Shown here in pieces: positions 10,401 through 32,671 of a DNA stretch of 64,000 bases. The notes beneath the pieces are model-generated. The model was not told the DNA's origin and did not search any database. It saw only the letters and a list, made by a program, of their open reading frames with translations. Origin of the DNA: Halichondria panicea (lineage: Eukaryota; Porifera; Demospongiae; Suberitida; Halichondriidae); contig NC_087387.1 of the NCBI RefSeq assembly GCF_963675165.1, positions 4,552,990 through 4,616,989 on the forward strand. The letters are read 5' to 3'. The position numbers and the translations under genes are program-made. How positions within the stretch are numbered: position 1 is the stretch's first letter; each line of letters starts with the position of its first letter.

Positions 10401-13062
10401 CTCTTCCATGATCTACAGTCGACGTTTGCTTGTTTTGGGGGTCTAGAATATCGATATTTCTTCTGCAAATCATCCCCGGAAACTGCTCCCACCTCTTTCA
10501 GCATTTGCAATATTTTGGAATTCCTCGGTTGATCAACAACGTTAACGACATTCATTGACACAGCTTGTGATCTGGTTATCTCTGTGGTCTCATCTAGCCC
10601 GGAAATCTTGGCATTCTTTCCTGCTACAATAACTGTTTCTCCTCGATCCAGATGTCTCATTTGTACGGCCATGTCTTCTACTGAAGGATGAGTGATGTGT
10701 TGTTGTGCGTAATCCAATGGGGTTCTCCCAAATTTATCGCACTTGTTAACGTCAGCACCCAAAGAAATCAGTATCTCCACACTTACATGGTCACCAGCCT
10801 ATCAAAACATAGTAACATTCCTAAATTATTGTGGCATATCAGCTAAAATTAGGCTGCTCTTCATTTAATGAGCTGGTTATTTCGGTTCTTAGCTTAAAAA
10901 AGCAATTGTCACCATCTATTTGAATTGGTCTATATTGTGTGGAGAATAGTATTGTGTCAATAATGCACAATGTAGAAGTCGATCTGACTAATGCACTACA
11001 ATGATGGATCACTAATACATAAAGGTAATTGCGTGTACCTATACCTGGCAAGCTAGGTGTAGTGCAGTCACTTCACGTAACTCGGTGGTGGTTAGGTCAA
11101 GGTTTGCCATGCTATATATTGCCAGACAAATGAGTAGTTCCTTTCTGTTAGCATGATTCTTTTTAATGAGGTAGTGGATGGGTCCAAAGCCAAAACCAGT
11201 CTTGTCCACTTCATTAGGGTCATCTTTGTATATTTTCAGGCTTTTCTCCATATCCTGCATAAATAATACACTTGCATACATTAAAATTACTAGTTCCTTA
11301 AAATAAAAAGTGACTGTCCTGATAATTATAATTATAGTAGGAATTGGCACTGCATTGAAAATAAGAGAGTTAACTATAAGCATTCCATACGATATCTTCT
11401 TGGAATTATACATCCGTGCGTGCATGTATTATAAATACATGTATACATAATTAATTCTTATACCGTCACATTGACTGGGGGATTCTGAACACTTTCTAGT
11501 AGCGATCTCTTTCTCCATTTCGGAAAATGAAAAGGGCCATCTGGTTCATCATAACCATCACCCTGTAGAATGAAAAAATGCATTAAAAAATACGAATCTT
11601 ATTATACGAATGCGTAACAAGGGGTAGGCCTTTCTCGTACACAATATTATGCACCCTTGCCCTATCAATCTTCCAAGTGATATCAAAAGGTGCGTGGGTG
11701 TATAATGAACACGGAATTTATTCTCATACCATCACATCGGCTGGAGGGTTGTGAGCACCTTCTGGCAATCTTTTTCTCCGTTTTGGAGATTGAGAGCCAT
11801 CTGGCTCATCACCACTGTCACCCTGAGAATAAAGAGACTGCATTACGAATGCTATCTCAACCTAAAATCAACTCAAATCTATTACCATTGTATAACGGGA
11901 GGAGTGATAGGTAAATCGGTTTTAGGCATTTTATTCATCGACAATAATAATCCATTCCTAATGCATATAGCTCATTATGACTATTAGTGTAAAGTACTCG
12001 TACGCATACCGTCACATCTGCAGCTGAGGGATTCTGACCACTTTCTAATGATCTCTTTTTGCCATCCGGCTCATCACTATCAACATCCTAGAAGAAGTGT
12101 ACAAAGATAGTTATAGCCTAAGAGTATAAATAGTGGTACACGTATACGGTACACATGCATGACTGTATACAGTTCACCATGCACAAGTTGCTTTCTAGTT
12201 ACCACTATTGTAATGGGAGGTACGTAGGTCTGTGCTTGTTGGCATGATGCATGATTAGAGAACAATGAGGGTACACAGTAACGGTGTACCCTTATTGTTC
12301 TCTAATCACAATCATGCATAATGCATGGCCTGATTATGTTGCTGACATGCACCAAGAATCCGTACATGTAGATATGCACGGAACACGGATTGTGTTTGAC
12401 TGGTTTCTGGCTATGCCACAACATTTTATCATGCAACAAATCTTGCTTTAGGACTTAGCAACATTATCAGAGCTGAAATAATAATTATATGAACATGCGA
12501 CGCTTACACTGCATTACCCCAGGTCCAATAATTAGTATACAAGATAGCCTATAATTATTTAAAACTATAATTATGGCTTAAAATTGCAGTCATTAGACAT
12601 CGACGGATATAATTCGGAATACATGCTAGCTTGGTCCAGAGCCCATGCAGGATGATTTCAGTATAGTACCATAGTAAAGATGGCTAGTACAGGCCACTGC
12701 ACTAGATCCATCATGGCAACTACAGTAATTATTTTAAGAAGTACATGCCATATCTTGACAGTCCTGTAGTGTATAGAGCCCATACTGCTACGGATCCGAT
12801 TCTCGAAATACATGGTCCAAAGCTCAAGGAATGTTTTTAAGAGTATAGTAAGATAGCTAGCGTAGGCCACTGACCACTATGCTAGCTGGGCCGGGATTAC
12901 CATATCACGGGCAACTATATACATGCAGCCATAGATCTATGCATGGAAGCAATACACTCATCTCTATACCTCAATATGAGAAGCAGATGCCTGCATTGAG
13001 ACATCAGACACAGATTCTTCCACTTTGTCAAAGTCTTTGATTTCAGTATCAGGAGCATCCAT
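7411..13062 (-). CDS. Patatin-type calcium-independent phospholipase A2 (PLA2G6-like) with ankyrin sequence
   Basis: Ten exons on the minus strand: 13062-12970, 12087-12010, 11822-11730, 11562-11464, 11254-11045, 10798-10120, 9890-9707, 8465-8380, 8291-8008, 7644-7411. Phases match throughout and give 679 residues. Exons 2-4 encode three related acidic/basic segments (DEPDG ... KRSLE ... QNPxADVT), a tandem exon duplication. Exons 5-6 carry ankyrin-type sequence (VTALHLACQ; GADVNKCDKFGRTPLDYA). The patatin domain shows the oxyanion loop DGGGIRG (about 368-374), the nucleophile elbow GTSTGG (Ser about 403) and the catalytic DGG (Asp532). The C-terminus matches the iPLA2 pattern YFRFNPQL. It should hydrolyse the sn-2 ester of glycerophospholipids without calcium, in cytosol or at membranes. 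The ankyrin region is much shorter than in vertebrate PLA2G6. Confidence 0.93.
7743..7787. repeat. Short palindrome in last phospholipase intron
   Basis: An imperfect inverted repeat around TGTCCATG / CATGGACA with flanking ATACCGT / ACGGTATA. It could fold into a hairpin of about 40 bases. It is probably a miniature transposon remnant. Confidence 0.5.
8723..9027. repeat. Inverted-repeat element ending in GCAGTGGCAGATCCAG
   Basis: The left end carries GCAGTGGCAGATCCAG and the right end, near 9009-9025, its near complement CTGGATCCGCCACTGC. The pair brackets about 300 bases. It lies in the intron between the two central patatin exons. It looks like a small non-autonomous element. Confidence 0.5.
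9042..9509. mobile_element. 468-bp MITE with pogo/Tigger-like ends and TA target duplication
   Basis: The ends are CAGTAGACTCTCG and its complement CGAGAGTCTACTG, each flanked directly by TA (9040-9041 and 9510-9511). This matches a TA-targeting Tc1/mariner superfamily element. The CAGT...CTCG..TATCCGG style resembles pogo/Tigger termini as I know them. No transposase frame is present. A truncated second copy lies inverted at about 56570-56907. The element sits in a phospholipase intron. Confidence 0.78.
12252..12308. repeat. 25-bp-arm hairpin in first phospholipase intron
   Basis: Two 25-base arms (12252-12276 and 12284-12308) are complementary with a single mismatch, separated by a 7-base loop AGTAACG. 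The core is GAGAACAATGAGGGTACAC. It may be a transposon fossil or a structured intronic RNA; nothing decides between them. Confidence 0.7.
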
Positions 13063-13291
13063 TCCTAATACCATTCACTATAAGAAGTGATAGTAGTTGC
13101 TATGCAGCAAAGGGGGGAGGGGCTTGTACCAAATCAATTAGACATAAGATTATTCATAGCATAGCCATAGGGTGATATGGCTAATTAATCACATAATAGG
13201 AATTAAAACGACTGATAAAAACATACTAGATGCATATAATAGCTATTCTTTTGTCACACTATAAATTAATATCCATGCTAGCTATCGCTAC

Positions 13292-17033
<3,742 letters not shown>

Positions 17034-17677
17034 CTGAGTGGATCGTAACAAGAGCTTCTTTGATTAGTTATCAACTACACTGTTATGCATGAAAGCAACT
17101 AGCTATCAATAGCACAGACAAAACACATTTAATATCAAATCAAAGTATCGTATGTGTACATTTCTAGGCAGTTTTGTCGAGCTACTTAGCAGTACACAAA
17201 GATTTCTTGTATAAGAATCACTACACACGCTATACCATACTACAGAAGTCCTGATCCCTGTCTGACAGGCTCCACAAGGAAGAGTAATAGTTAAATAGTA
17301 ATGCAGAAGATTTCTTTGGAGAAGGTGTATGATTTTCTTATAAAGTGAAAATCAGTTCAATTTTACATTTACTTTATGTGGATTACGAATAATGTTTCCT
17401 GTGTGGGTGTGATGTAAAGTATTCTCCACCCACTAATCAATAACACAATAACAGGTCCCCCACGGCTATGGGACCCATATGTGTGGGCGGCTCCAATACT
17501 GTGGTTACCCACTGCATGCACTGGGTAACCAGTCAATTGAAGGCTGAGGTCAGTAATGATTTATACACTACAGGCCATTTATATGTAAGGGGGGTTTCCC
17601 TGGGACACCCCCTGCATGCTGTGCTGAGTAAGCTATAACTTGACATCAACTTCACAAGCTAGACTCATGTTACAACC
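17034..17677. promoter_or_regulatory. Divergent intergenic region between PH gene and the 2A gene
   Basis: These roughly 640 bases separate the first recognised PH exon (minus strand) from the first possible exon of the 2A gene (plus strand). They must hold at least one missing PH exon and both promoters. No clear core promoter motif stood out. Confidence 0.35.
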
Positions 17678-18180
17678 ATGTTAACAAGTCCTCAAGCTAT
17701 TCTCTATCGCAAGACAGCTAATCTGCTAACAGGGGATGCCTACAGAGCCCCTCCCATACTACTGAGCATGGGAACATGTATGGTGTTCCTCGTGATCATC
17801 GGGGGATATGTTCAAGTCCATCTCACTATTCCATGTATGTATTCACTGATGTATATAGATCTATATATAGCTATATGTGTTAAACCCTGGACATATGTCG
17901 ATCTATTGCATGTTACGTAAAATACTATCTATAGTATTTTACGTAACAGTAATTTATAAACGTATATTGTAGGGCCTATGTGAATACCTATATGTAAAAC
18001 CACGAAAGAAAATTCATATGTGATCATTTTTTTACTTGAATTTAAATCCTCCACACATGCATGCAGGGCTGATCGCGAATATCACACTGCTTGGACTAGC
18101 TCTGATTGGAAGCGTACTACCAACTAGCATTGTCTTCCTGTCCCAGGCTGACGAAGCTGACACTCTGAAGTTTACTCTAG
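17678..18180 (+). CDS. Tentative upstream membrane exons of the 2A-Death-GTPase gene
   Basis: An ATG at 17678 opens an exon to 17834 (52 codons, phase 1) with a hydrophobic stretch around CMVFLVIIGG. A GT donor follows. A good acceptor at 18066 leads to WLIANITLLGLALIG, a second likely membrane segment. This reading frame is one base out from the 2A frame downstream. Removing 18114-18180 (GT...CTCTAG, 67 bases, with CTGAC branch-like sequences) would restore phase exactly. Alternatively, translation could shift +1 at CTT AGG (18189-18194). It is equally possible that these exons do not belong to the main transcript. Treat as provisional. Confidence 0.45.
17912..17947. repeat. Perfect 16-bp-arm hairpin
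   Basis: GTTACGTAAAATACTA, loop TCTA, then the exact complement: a perfect 36-base palindromic hairpin. It lies in the intron 78 bases past the first tentative exon. It could be a transposon footprint or a structural element. Confidence 0.8.
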
Positions 18181-18231
18181 ACTACCTACTTAGGAATCAT
18201 CGAAGTGTTCATCAGCACCTTCATCACCGTG

Positions 18232-23992
<5,761 letters not shown>

Positions 23993-24237
23993 ATGTGTCA
24001 TTGGGTATATCTTTATTTTGTTTGTTTGATATCATAGTCTGACAGTTACACCAGTGCAGTGTGTGCATGCAAATAATATAGAATCTTTGGTGCATGCATG
24101 CAGATCCATTATAGAGGGGGTACGGTGGGGCTGCATGTGGTCGATTTTAATAGCTACACAGGCTTTCTTAGCTGACTCATTTTGTCTATGCATGCACAAT
24201 GACAAAAGAAGGCCTGGACCAGAGGAAGGATCTACAG

Positions 24238-24920
24238 TGCATCCAGTCTAGAGTAGTAGAATACCAATAATGTGTGAGTGGTTGTACTTAAATGTAAATA
24301 TCTTATGATTGGAATATTTCTAAGAAAATCGGCTGATACCATTGTGTAGGTGAATGAATAAGCTACAACATATCAAAAAGTGTTTCCATGAAAACATAAG
24401 GTGGTGGGTTTGTGGTGATTAACAAAACAGTAAACAATTGTTATAGTGGGTAATCGGTTAGGGAGAGAAAAGGCCAACAGTTTCCGGCTAAGGTTTGGAA
24501 CTTTATCACAACATAATATATAGACAGTTTGGCTATCTTATGAAAGGTTCTATGTTGCTTAAATATCTACACATCCTCCGCAGTGCTCAAAATTGCTAGT
24601 TTTTAGTGCCGTTTCGGTTAGGGAGAAAATGTTACGGCTAAGGTCCAAAAATTACACGGAGTAAGCTTGAATAAATTGTCTAACTTTTGATAAGAAAAAT
24701 TTGTCCAGAAATACTTTAGTTCCGGATGTTACGTACATTTTTTACGATCACACCCATTATCACCTCAAATTATTTCCCACTACAACAACTTTTGGAGAAA
24801 TATTTTGAATCATGTTGTAGCTTATTCTTTTACCTATACAATAGTATCAGCACAATTTCTTAGAAATGTTCCAATCTTAAGTACAACTACTCACCTATTT
24901 TGTATTCTACTCTGGATGTA
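24238..24920. mobile_element. Fold-back (long inverted repeat) transposon
   Basis: The left arm (24240 to about 24375) and right arm (about 24795 to 24918) are long, imperfect reverse complements. Shared blocks are CATCCAG at both tips, TAGAATAC, GTTGTACTTAA, GATTGGAA.ATTTCTAAGAAA, GCTGATAC and GAATAAGCTACAACAT. The roughly 420-base centre holds two partly related blocks with CGGTTAGGGAGA. No transposase frame is present. It lies between the Death-GTPase stop and the STAT gene. Confidence 0.82.
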
Positions 24921-24959
24921 GTTGGGCGTGGCCCGACCGTCTCCCAGGCCACGCCCAAC
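24921..24959. repeat. GC-rich hairpin beside the fold-back element
   Basis: GTTGGGCGTGGC and its exact complement GCCACGCCCAAC flank a 15-base loop. It abuts the right end of the fold-back element. It might be a terminator-like RNA hairpin, a GC-box cluster or part of the transposon. Confidence 0.65.
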
Positions 24960-25210
24960 TACTCTCCGGTATGTCATGACCGGTATGTCATATGACCGGC
25001 TCCCCCGGGATTTGCCTACTGCAGGAAATGATGCAGTTATGCTAATCACGCTTATTTCCTGGAAGCTTGCTTCTCGAAATACTTGTTCACTGTTCCTAGA
25101 AGTTCTCAGTGCTCAGTAGATCTGTTAAAGAGCTCTTTCCAGTGAATAACTATCTGTTGTGACAAAGACCTTCAGTTCTGAGAAAGCCTGTTAACCATTA
25201 GCCTTTCTTG

Positions 25211-25357
25211 GAGCCTGTCAAGGTCAAGGCAGCTCTCAGACACATTCTCCAAGAAAGCAAATCTCTCTATCTAACAAAGAAGTACAAAGAAGTTGCTGAA
25301 AACCTGTCCAAAGTTGAAGGAATTGACAGTCAATTGTTTCTAGAGGTAGTGGACTAA
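25211..25357 (+). other. Short coding-like stretch upstream of STAT, identity unknown
   Basis: A 48-codon open segment ends in TAA. Its composition is protein-like (lysine/glutamate-rich, helical: LTKKYKEVAENLSKVEG), but it has no recognised domain and no clear start. It may be a 5' UTR exon of STAT, a gene remnant or chance. The rest of 23993-25914 outside the fold-back element shows no gene. Confidence 0.3.
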
Positions 25358-25914
25358 TCCATCAGAGGTAGGAAGCCTACACGTATGTATGTATACATGT
25401 ACGTGTCATTGAATATTGATCATAATTTATACGAAATTGATATACATTGTTTGTAAACCAAACAAGGTGCTCACCTCTAGTGTGACCTCTAGGGTGACAG
25501 GAATAATATGTTAGTTACATTGTAAAGGGTAATGTTTCCATTATCCCATAGGCCCAATTTTACTTCCCATAGCCCATTCCATGCTCACATTCTCGAGAAC
25601 TGCCCCCTCGACACCAAATGGAGTCCCCTGCCTAGCTACTGTACTAATGCCTCAAGTACACACTATAATTAATTATGTGTGTATATTTGGCACACATAGT
25701 TGGTGACCTTTAACCTCACTTTATCTCTGACACTCCCCTCAATATACTGTGTGTGTTGTGGTGACTGTATCTCCTTTAAAGTGGAAGAATCAATAATTCT
25801 GTAATTGAACCTATATCGATCGACCACGACCTCTTGATGTACAGTTTCTATATTATAACCAATGTACGCACTCACACACACACCACACATCACTCGCACC
25901 CACACACCACACAG

Positions 25915-27209
25915 ATGGCGCTGTGGGAAAAGTCGATGCGACTACAAGGTCCTCTATTGGAGCAGATGAAGTGTTTGTACGGACCTCGCTTCCCAATAGA
26001 GGTCCGACACTACCTCGCTATATGGATTGAGCAGCAAGGATGGTACGTAATGTTCAACATGCACCGTTACAGTACCTGTCTGTAGCAACTGTTGGAGAGT
26101 TAGTCTGGTTGGGAGAGAAAGGAGGGAGTGGGATAAACTGTGCCCGATGCCCTAGCAGGAGTGACTGTGTGTATTTGTCTCCTGTCCTGTCAGCTTTCTT
26201 TATTTTGTCCCTAGCCTAAAACAACATGGTAGCCACTAGGTGTAAGCCCCCTTGTGATATTATAATTTTAGTGAATGCATGTAGGCCCTTTGATGGTGGT
26301 TGCCGTAGACAACTGTGATTGGTATCGTTTATCAATATCCCTGCTCTGAACAGCTGCAATATTTTCACATCGTATCCTCTCGAACAGTGTTTTATAAACA
26401 ATGGAAATGGATCGAAACCTAGCTCTATCAAAATCACTGCAATGCATGGTCAATGATTGTCTGCATTCAGTCTGTAAATCCATCAGCTGCATTCTTCACC
26501 TACATGTCTGGTGATCCCAAGAGACTACAATTATATCCCTCAAATCACAAATGTACGGTGATAAGTAAAAACTTACTCTGTGATTTTTGTTGCCTGCTTG
26601 GATGTCCATGAGTAGTTAGGTCTGCCTGTGAACACGTAAACGTGGCTCTGTAGCTTCCCTGTATAGGAAATTGTGGGCAGAGGGTGACAAAGTTATTTCC
26701 TTGTGGCGTGTGCTGTCTATTAGCTAATGCAATGCTCAGTCCTTGTACTTGAGTTGTAGAGGTTGGAGATTATGTGTGTTCTCATAATAATCGCTTTGAA
26801 AAAACCTTTTGGGTGAGCCCAGTGCCCAATGTAACGGGTCATTAATTAGTCTTCATGGTGGCTATATTTACCTGTGTTTGTCATACAAGTGCTATTGCCA
26901 CGGGTTGTTAACTAGATTGTATGTTACTTTGTTATTAACTGAATATTGAGGTCTACATGTAGCCGTGAGTTGTTGATGATTGTTCACGTAATTGTATAGT
27001 GTGTTGCTAAGCAACACTGTTACAGTACATTTAGTTGGAGAATTATTATGTCATTGTTTGGGTTGGTGAGAGCATTCAGTGCCTCAAGGCATTCATCGAA
27101 TTTTTGTTGACGTATCCAGATTGCTTTGTAATCCTTGTTTCCTTAAGTCGGAAATTCAACTTTCCTGGCGTTTAAAATCCTCTTAACTTGTGCTACACCC
27201 TTGCCCCTG

Positions 27210-27246
<37 letters not shown>

Positions 27247-29189
27247 CATGCCCACAACACTCCCACACACACACACACAGGGGTGAGATAGACCTCGAGA
27301 ACCCGCTGCACGAACAGGAAGCACGACGATTATTCGACAGCATGCTACAAGCACTACAAGATGTGAGTCAACCAAATAATTATAGAATGTGTCAAGTCAA
27401 TGGCTTGAAGAAAAATCAGTTACTATAATAATACATTCGTGCATAATTATGTATAGTGACAGTATTGACTGTACATTGTACATAAATTATAACATCTTAA
27501 ATTTGTATCTCCGTGAAAATTATACGTACGGTGCATGCGTTCAGAAACTCTAAGTTCCATGATAATTATTTTCTTTGTTCCTGTGCAGTTGATAACTACC
27601 TATGCCACCAACTTCATCACTAAAACACAACTGGAGGCGCTCTATTCCCACATGAGTGTAAGCCCCACCCCCGCACACTTGGTGTTTACACCACTCTGTG
27701 TCACCCAGCTTTTGTTTCAAGGATAGTGTGTGTATTCCTTTCAATTAGCGCATTGAAACCTGTTTAATACATGTATAGCTGTCACCCTTGAGTGCATTTA
27801 ACAGTGGCTGTAATATACATTGCAGAGGTGGTCTGCTAACACAGGTACAAATACATGCTATGGAGAGTTTGAGGCCCATTAGCCTGGCTGTATTATAGAG
27901 GGTGGTCTGCTAACACAGGTCCAAACACATGCTATGGAGACTTGGGGGCCCATTAGCCTGGCTGTATTATAGAGGGTGACCTGTTTATTATAGGGTGACC
28001 ACAATAGACTGGCTTCTGCACACAGGTAAATTAGTGGGTGGGCGCAGCAAAAGGTTAGTCTTACAGAGTCGGTGTGTCTACTCTCATTTAATGTAATAAT
28101 AATATTTCAGCCAGTACCAATCTACTGTTGTGTGAATATATTGCTAATGAGTATTATCGTGTACACAAGTTTCACGTACAATCAATTCATTCTCTCTTTT
28201 CCTTCAGAACGAGTACTACCAGCATCCGCTGGAGTTGGTGCGTGTGGTTCAAGAGTGTCTGCTCAAGGAGCAAGAACTTGTCGACAAACAAGACCACCTC
28301 AATGTAAGCGTGTACAGTATCACCTCTGCTCCTAGCATGTTGTATGCCAGAGTATGCGAGAACTGATACTTTTAATGCCGTTTTTTATTTTGCGATCTAT
28401 AGTTTCCAATTAATAATTATTGCTAACTTGATCACTAAGGTCGTGATGAACATACACTGTACAGACTGTACACTCACTATGTAGTTTGTTCTCTTGGAAA
28501 GTTTACCCAACCCCCCACACACACGCACACAGGCACCGTCCCCCATAGGCCGCACCCCCTCCAATCAGGCGCAGATACAGCAGTACCTGACTAGCATCAT
28601 GGCCAAGACAGAGGGTATGGAGACCACCTTCAGAGAAATATCTGCTAAACTGGAGAAGTACATACTGCAGTTCCAGGAGGCCTATCAGATTGATGGTGAG
28701 CCAGAGAAGGAAATTCTGTCTTTGAGCAAAGTCTTAAACCTCGGGGAAATGTAGTCTGACAGTTTTCAATGGCCTCCCAAAATTGAGCTCATTTATCCAA
28801 TGTACATGTAGATGCTGGTGTTTGTGTATTGACATATTAGCTGTGTAATGTATGGCTATGCACGTTTTAAAAAGAGAGAACTCCGCAATCAATGCTATAC
28901 ACACGCACACACACACACCCACACACAGCTGCGTTCCAACAGGGCAACAGAATCCCTCCTGATCAGATAGGAAGATATCGTCAGAGAAAGGCTCAGTTGG
29001 ACCAGGTCTTGAGGGCAGGGTCAGAGGAAATCAGAAGAGTGTGCACAGTAAGTGCGATCATTGATCTTTTACAGTGATAAACAGTCACCCTTGGGCAGAC
29101 AAACAGTGGCTAGTTTTAAAGAGGTGGCGTGTTAAGATTACGGTAAACCGTTTGCTCATGAATATATATTCAATCTACCACCCCCTCAC

Positions 29190-29245
<56 letters not shown>

Positions 29246-32200
29246 CTCTGTCCCAGCACTTTGCAGAGGGTATTGAGCAGATTCGTCACTGTCAGAATTT
29301 GTTAGTAAACCACGAATTAGCCAACTGGAGTCAATCTCAGAGACTCTTCAGCTTTGAGGATGATCGAGGCAAGCTAGAGTTGAACAACATGCAGCAATGG
29401 TGAGCTGAATACCATTGTATAGCACCCAATTTTCGAATATGCGATTTTACTGTAGAGGGTTATATTAATCCCTAAGTGGATTCTAAAATTTCACGGCCAT
29501 ATTAAGTTAAAGGTCATCTGCGAAAATAGTACCCCTTGAAAACACAATTTGTGTATAAAACATACATTTATAATGAAACATAATTATTTGGTGTTAAGTA
29601 GCTTGATGCTGCCTATGATTACAATCAGGAATCCCCCTCTGTGTTTACAATGTATAGTTTCTCGGTATATGGGGGCATGGATAACACAGTGTAGACAGTC
29701 TGGAGGAGGCCACATGTATTATGCAACTGTGCAAACAGAAGCCTTCCTCTGACTGTACAATGCACCACTGTAAAGGCCATGCATCTGTTTGTGTGTGTGT
29801 GTGTGTGTGCAGGTTTGAAGCTCTAGCCGAGCTGCTATGGCGAAACAGACAGCTGGCTAAACAGGTACAGTAACGTATGGACAGTTATTTATGTATTGTG
29901 TGTTTTGTACATGTGCATTGTATAAATGTGTGTATGCAGACAGTTGTGTGTATACCGTACATGTACATGTAGTCTCTACTAGAGCTATAAAAACTTGCCC
30001 AAATGTTGGCTATCCCATATTATCAGTCCCTCCCCTGTGCAGTACGAGATGTTCCGACAGCGTGTGCCTCAGGGCATCCTCACACCTGACCAGTTCACTG
30101 GCCTCACTCAACACCTCACCAAGCAGACCATAGATCTCATTCAATCGTGAGTTTATCCACCGTGAAATTTGCAGCACTGCAGATCTTGTTCAGAGACTAG
30201 CCCTAAACATTGCACTCACTGTATTACATGTAAGCTTCACTGTAGCCCTGTGGCAAGTGCAGGCTAGTTATGTTGACTCAGCAAAACTTGTTTTGAGATA
30301 CCTGTAAAATCACTGCCTAGCTCACCTACGGTACTAGTACTGAATCACTGCCTAGCTCACCTACGGTACTAGTACTGAATCACTGCCTAGCTCACCTACA
30401 GTACTAGTACTGAATCACTGCCTAGCTCACCTACAGTACTAGTACTGAATCACTGCCTAGCTCACCTACAGTACTAGTACTGAATCACTGCCTAGCTCAC
30501 CTACAGTACTAGTACTGAATCACTGCCTAGCTCACCTACAGTACTAGTACTGAATCACTGCCTAGCTCACCTACAGTACTAGTACTGAATCACTGCCTAG
30601 CTCACCTACAGTACTAGTACTGAATCACTGCCTAGCTCACCTTCAGTACTAGTACTGAATCACTGCCTAGCTCACCTTCAGTACTAGTACTGAATTCTCT
30701 GTTTCTATATACATGTACATGTACATGTACGTGTGTAATGCCTCGACACACAATGTTTCATCCCCCTGCGTGCCCTCAGGAGTTTTGTTCTTGAGAAACA
30801 ACCACCTCAAGTGATCAAGACCTCCAACAGATTCTCAGCCGTCGCTAGGTTACTGGTGGGCAGCAAACTCAACATTCATCTAGGGCAGCCTGAAGTGGTT
30901 GTGTCCATTATCAAGTACGTCAGTGTTTAACAATATCAGCACAAGTAATGAGTCATTGAGTGCATGTATGTACATGTACTGACCATGCACTCATCCAGTT
31001 TAGTGCCCATCGTTTAGTGCCCCCATACTTATCTTGTGTGAAGAGATTGCCCTACCTTGTTGTTTGTATTTTAATACGTGAACTGTCTATAGACATTATC
31101 ATCACATGTCACTCCATTAGCTCAGTTGGTACATGTAACTGTGTACTTGTCTAGTTTGATAATGAGCTAGTAGTTGGGTGCTAGTAGTTGAAGTTGTCCC
31201 GGCAACCTGATTATTGACGTTGTTTTCTCTCTACTCTCACAGTGACAAACAAGCAAAGTCTCTCTTGGATAGTCCGGATAAAATGTGAGTGAGTCATTGC
31301 AACAGAATCATGTAACACAGTAACAGTGACACTGGTCTGTGGTGGTCACGCTTGCGTACCAACAGTGGCTGTACTCTACAGGTTTTAACTCATTCTTTGG
31401 ATACTTTGGGGCCCGTTAACCTGGTGTGTTATAGAGGGTGTGACATTGTATGGTGACCACCATAGACACGCACTGTGTGAGTATCGGTTTTCAAAATTAT
31501 GACTGTAAGGATCGAGACATGTAGCTTTGAAACCTGAGGTTTGTGATGAGAGTGTAAAAGGTTTGAGCTGTACACACGCTGTTCCAAGTTACCATAGAAA
31601 CAGTCACATGACAGCACGGGCCATGTTTCAGCCGTGACATGTGTCGGTGTTGTTGCCGTGACAACACGAGGTAAGCACATGCTCTCGTTGTGTCAGTGTT
31701 AGACTAACTGACTCAGAGCTGTTACTGTGGAGTGCTGACAGGGCAGTGTGTGTGGGGCAAGCGATAACAGACTATCCTCTGAAACCTCTTACTAAACACT
31801 GCATGCTGATACTAATTTTAATTTCTCGTAATTATCCTACACGTTGCATGTGTGTGTGTGTGTGTGTGTTTTGAGGATGTAGATGGTGTTGAGTAACAAC
31901 AAAACGTTTTTATGACCCTAAGAAGGCTGTCATGGTGATGCCAGTGGGTCTGGATTACAACAAAATCCAGTTATATAACACTGTTATAGTATTTCATACT
32001 GTAAATTAATGTATCTGCTGCTAGGTTACTAGTACGTCTCTCTCTCTTTTGCTCCTTTGCTCCAGGATTCCTAATAGCTTTGGGTCAGGGGAGATCATGA
32101 ACAACAGCAAGACAATGGAGTACAACCAACAAAATGGCGTCGTCTCTTCCTCCTTCAACTTCATGCAGCTGAGACGAATCAAGAGAAACTCTGACAAGAA

Positions 32201-32509
32201 AAGCAACGAGGTACTGTTTCCTTGGTGCTGTATCTTTGTGTGCATTGTAATCATCATACATGTACGTACACGTTTAATTGTCAGTCCTTTTCATCATCCT
32301 AAAAATGAAAAATTTGGTGGGTGTTTTCATTTAACGATTTGGCGAATTTTACCGAAGATTACCAAATTTAAAACTGCCAAATTAAAGTTTTCCGGTGGAC
32401 ACAATGTCATTGCTGTAGTAGCTATTACATGTAGCTCTTGCCCCCTCCCCTTACTTTCACATCATTAACTCGTCTCTCTAAAATGTTTTCTTAAAAGAAG
32501 CCAACGTAC

Positions 32510-32572
<63 letters not shown>

Positions 32573-32600
32573 CGCACACACACACACACCACTCCCACAC

Positions 32601-32661
<61 letters not shown>

Positions 32662-32671
32662 ACTCCCACAC

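Noticed and set aside
24054-24251. Open frame ending in a PGP-containing segment, considered as another 2A motif
   Set aside because: It lacks the D(V/I)ExNPGP context and any downstream partner frame.
31105-31185. tRNA-like A box (TAGCTCAGTTGG)
   Set aside because: The A box is perfect, but no B box or cloverleaf could be formed. At most a tRNA-derived repeat fragment.
32021-32257. Minus-strand frame over STAT exon 12
   Set aside because: Antisense of a well-supported STAT DNA-binding exon.
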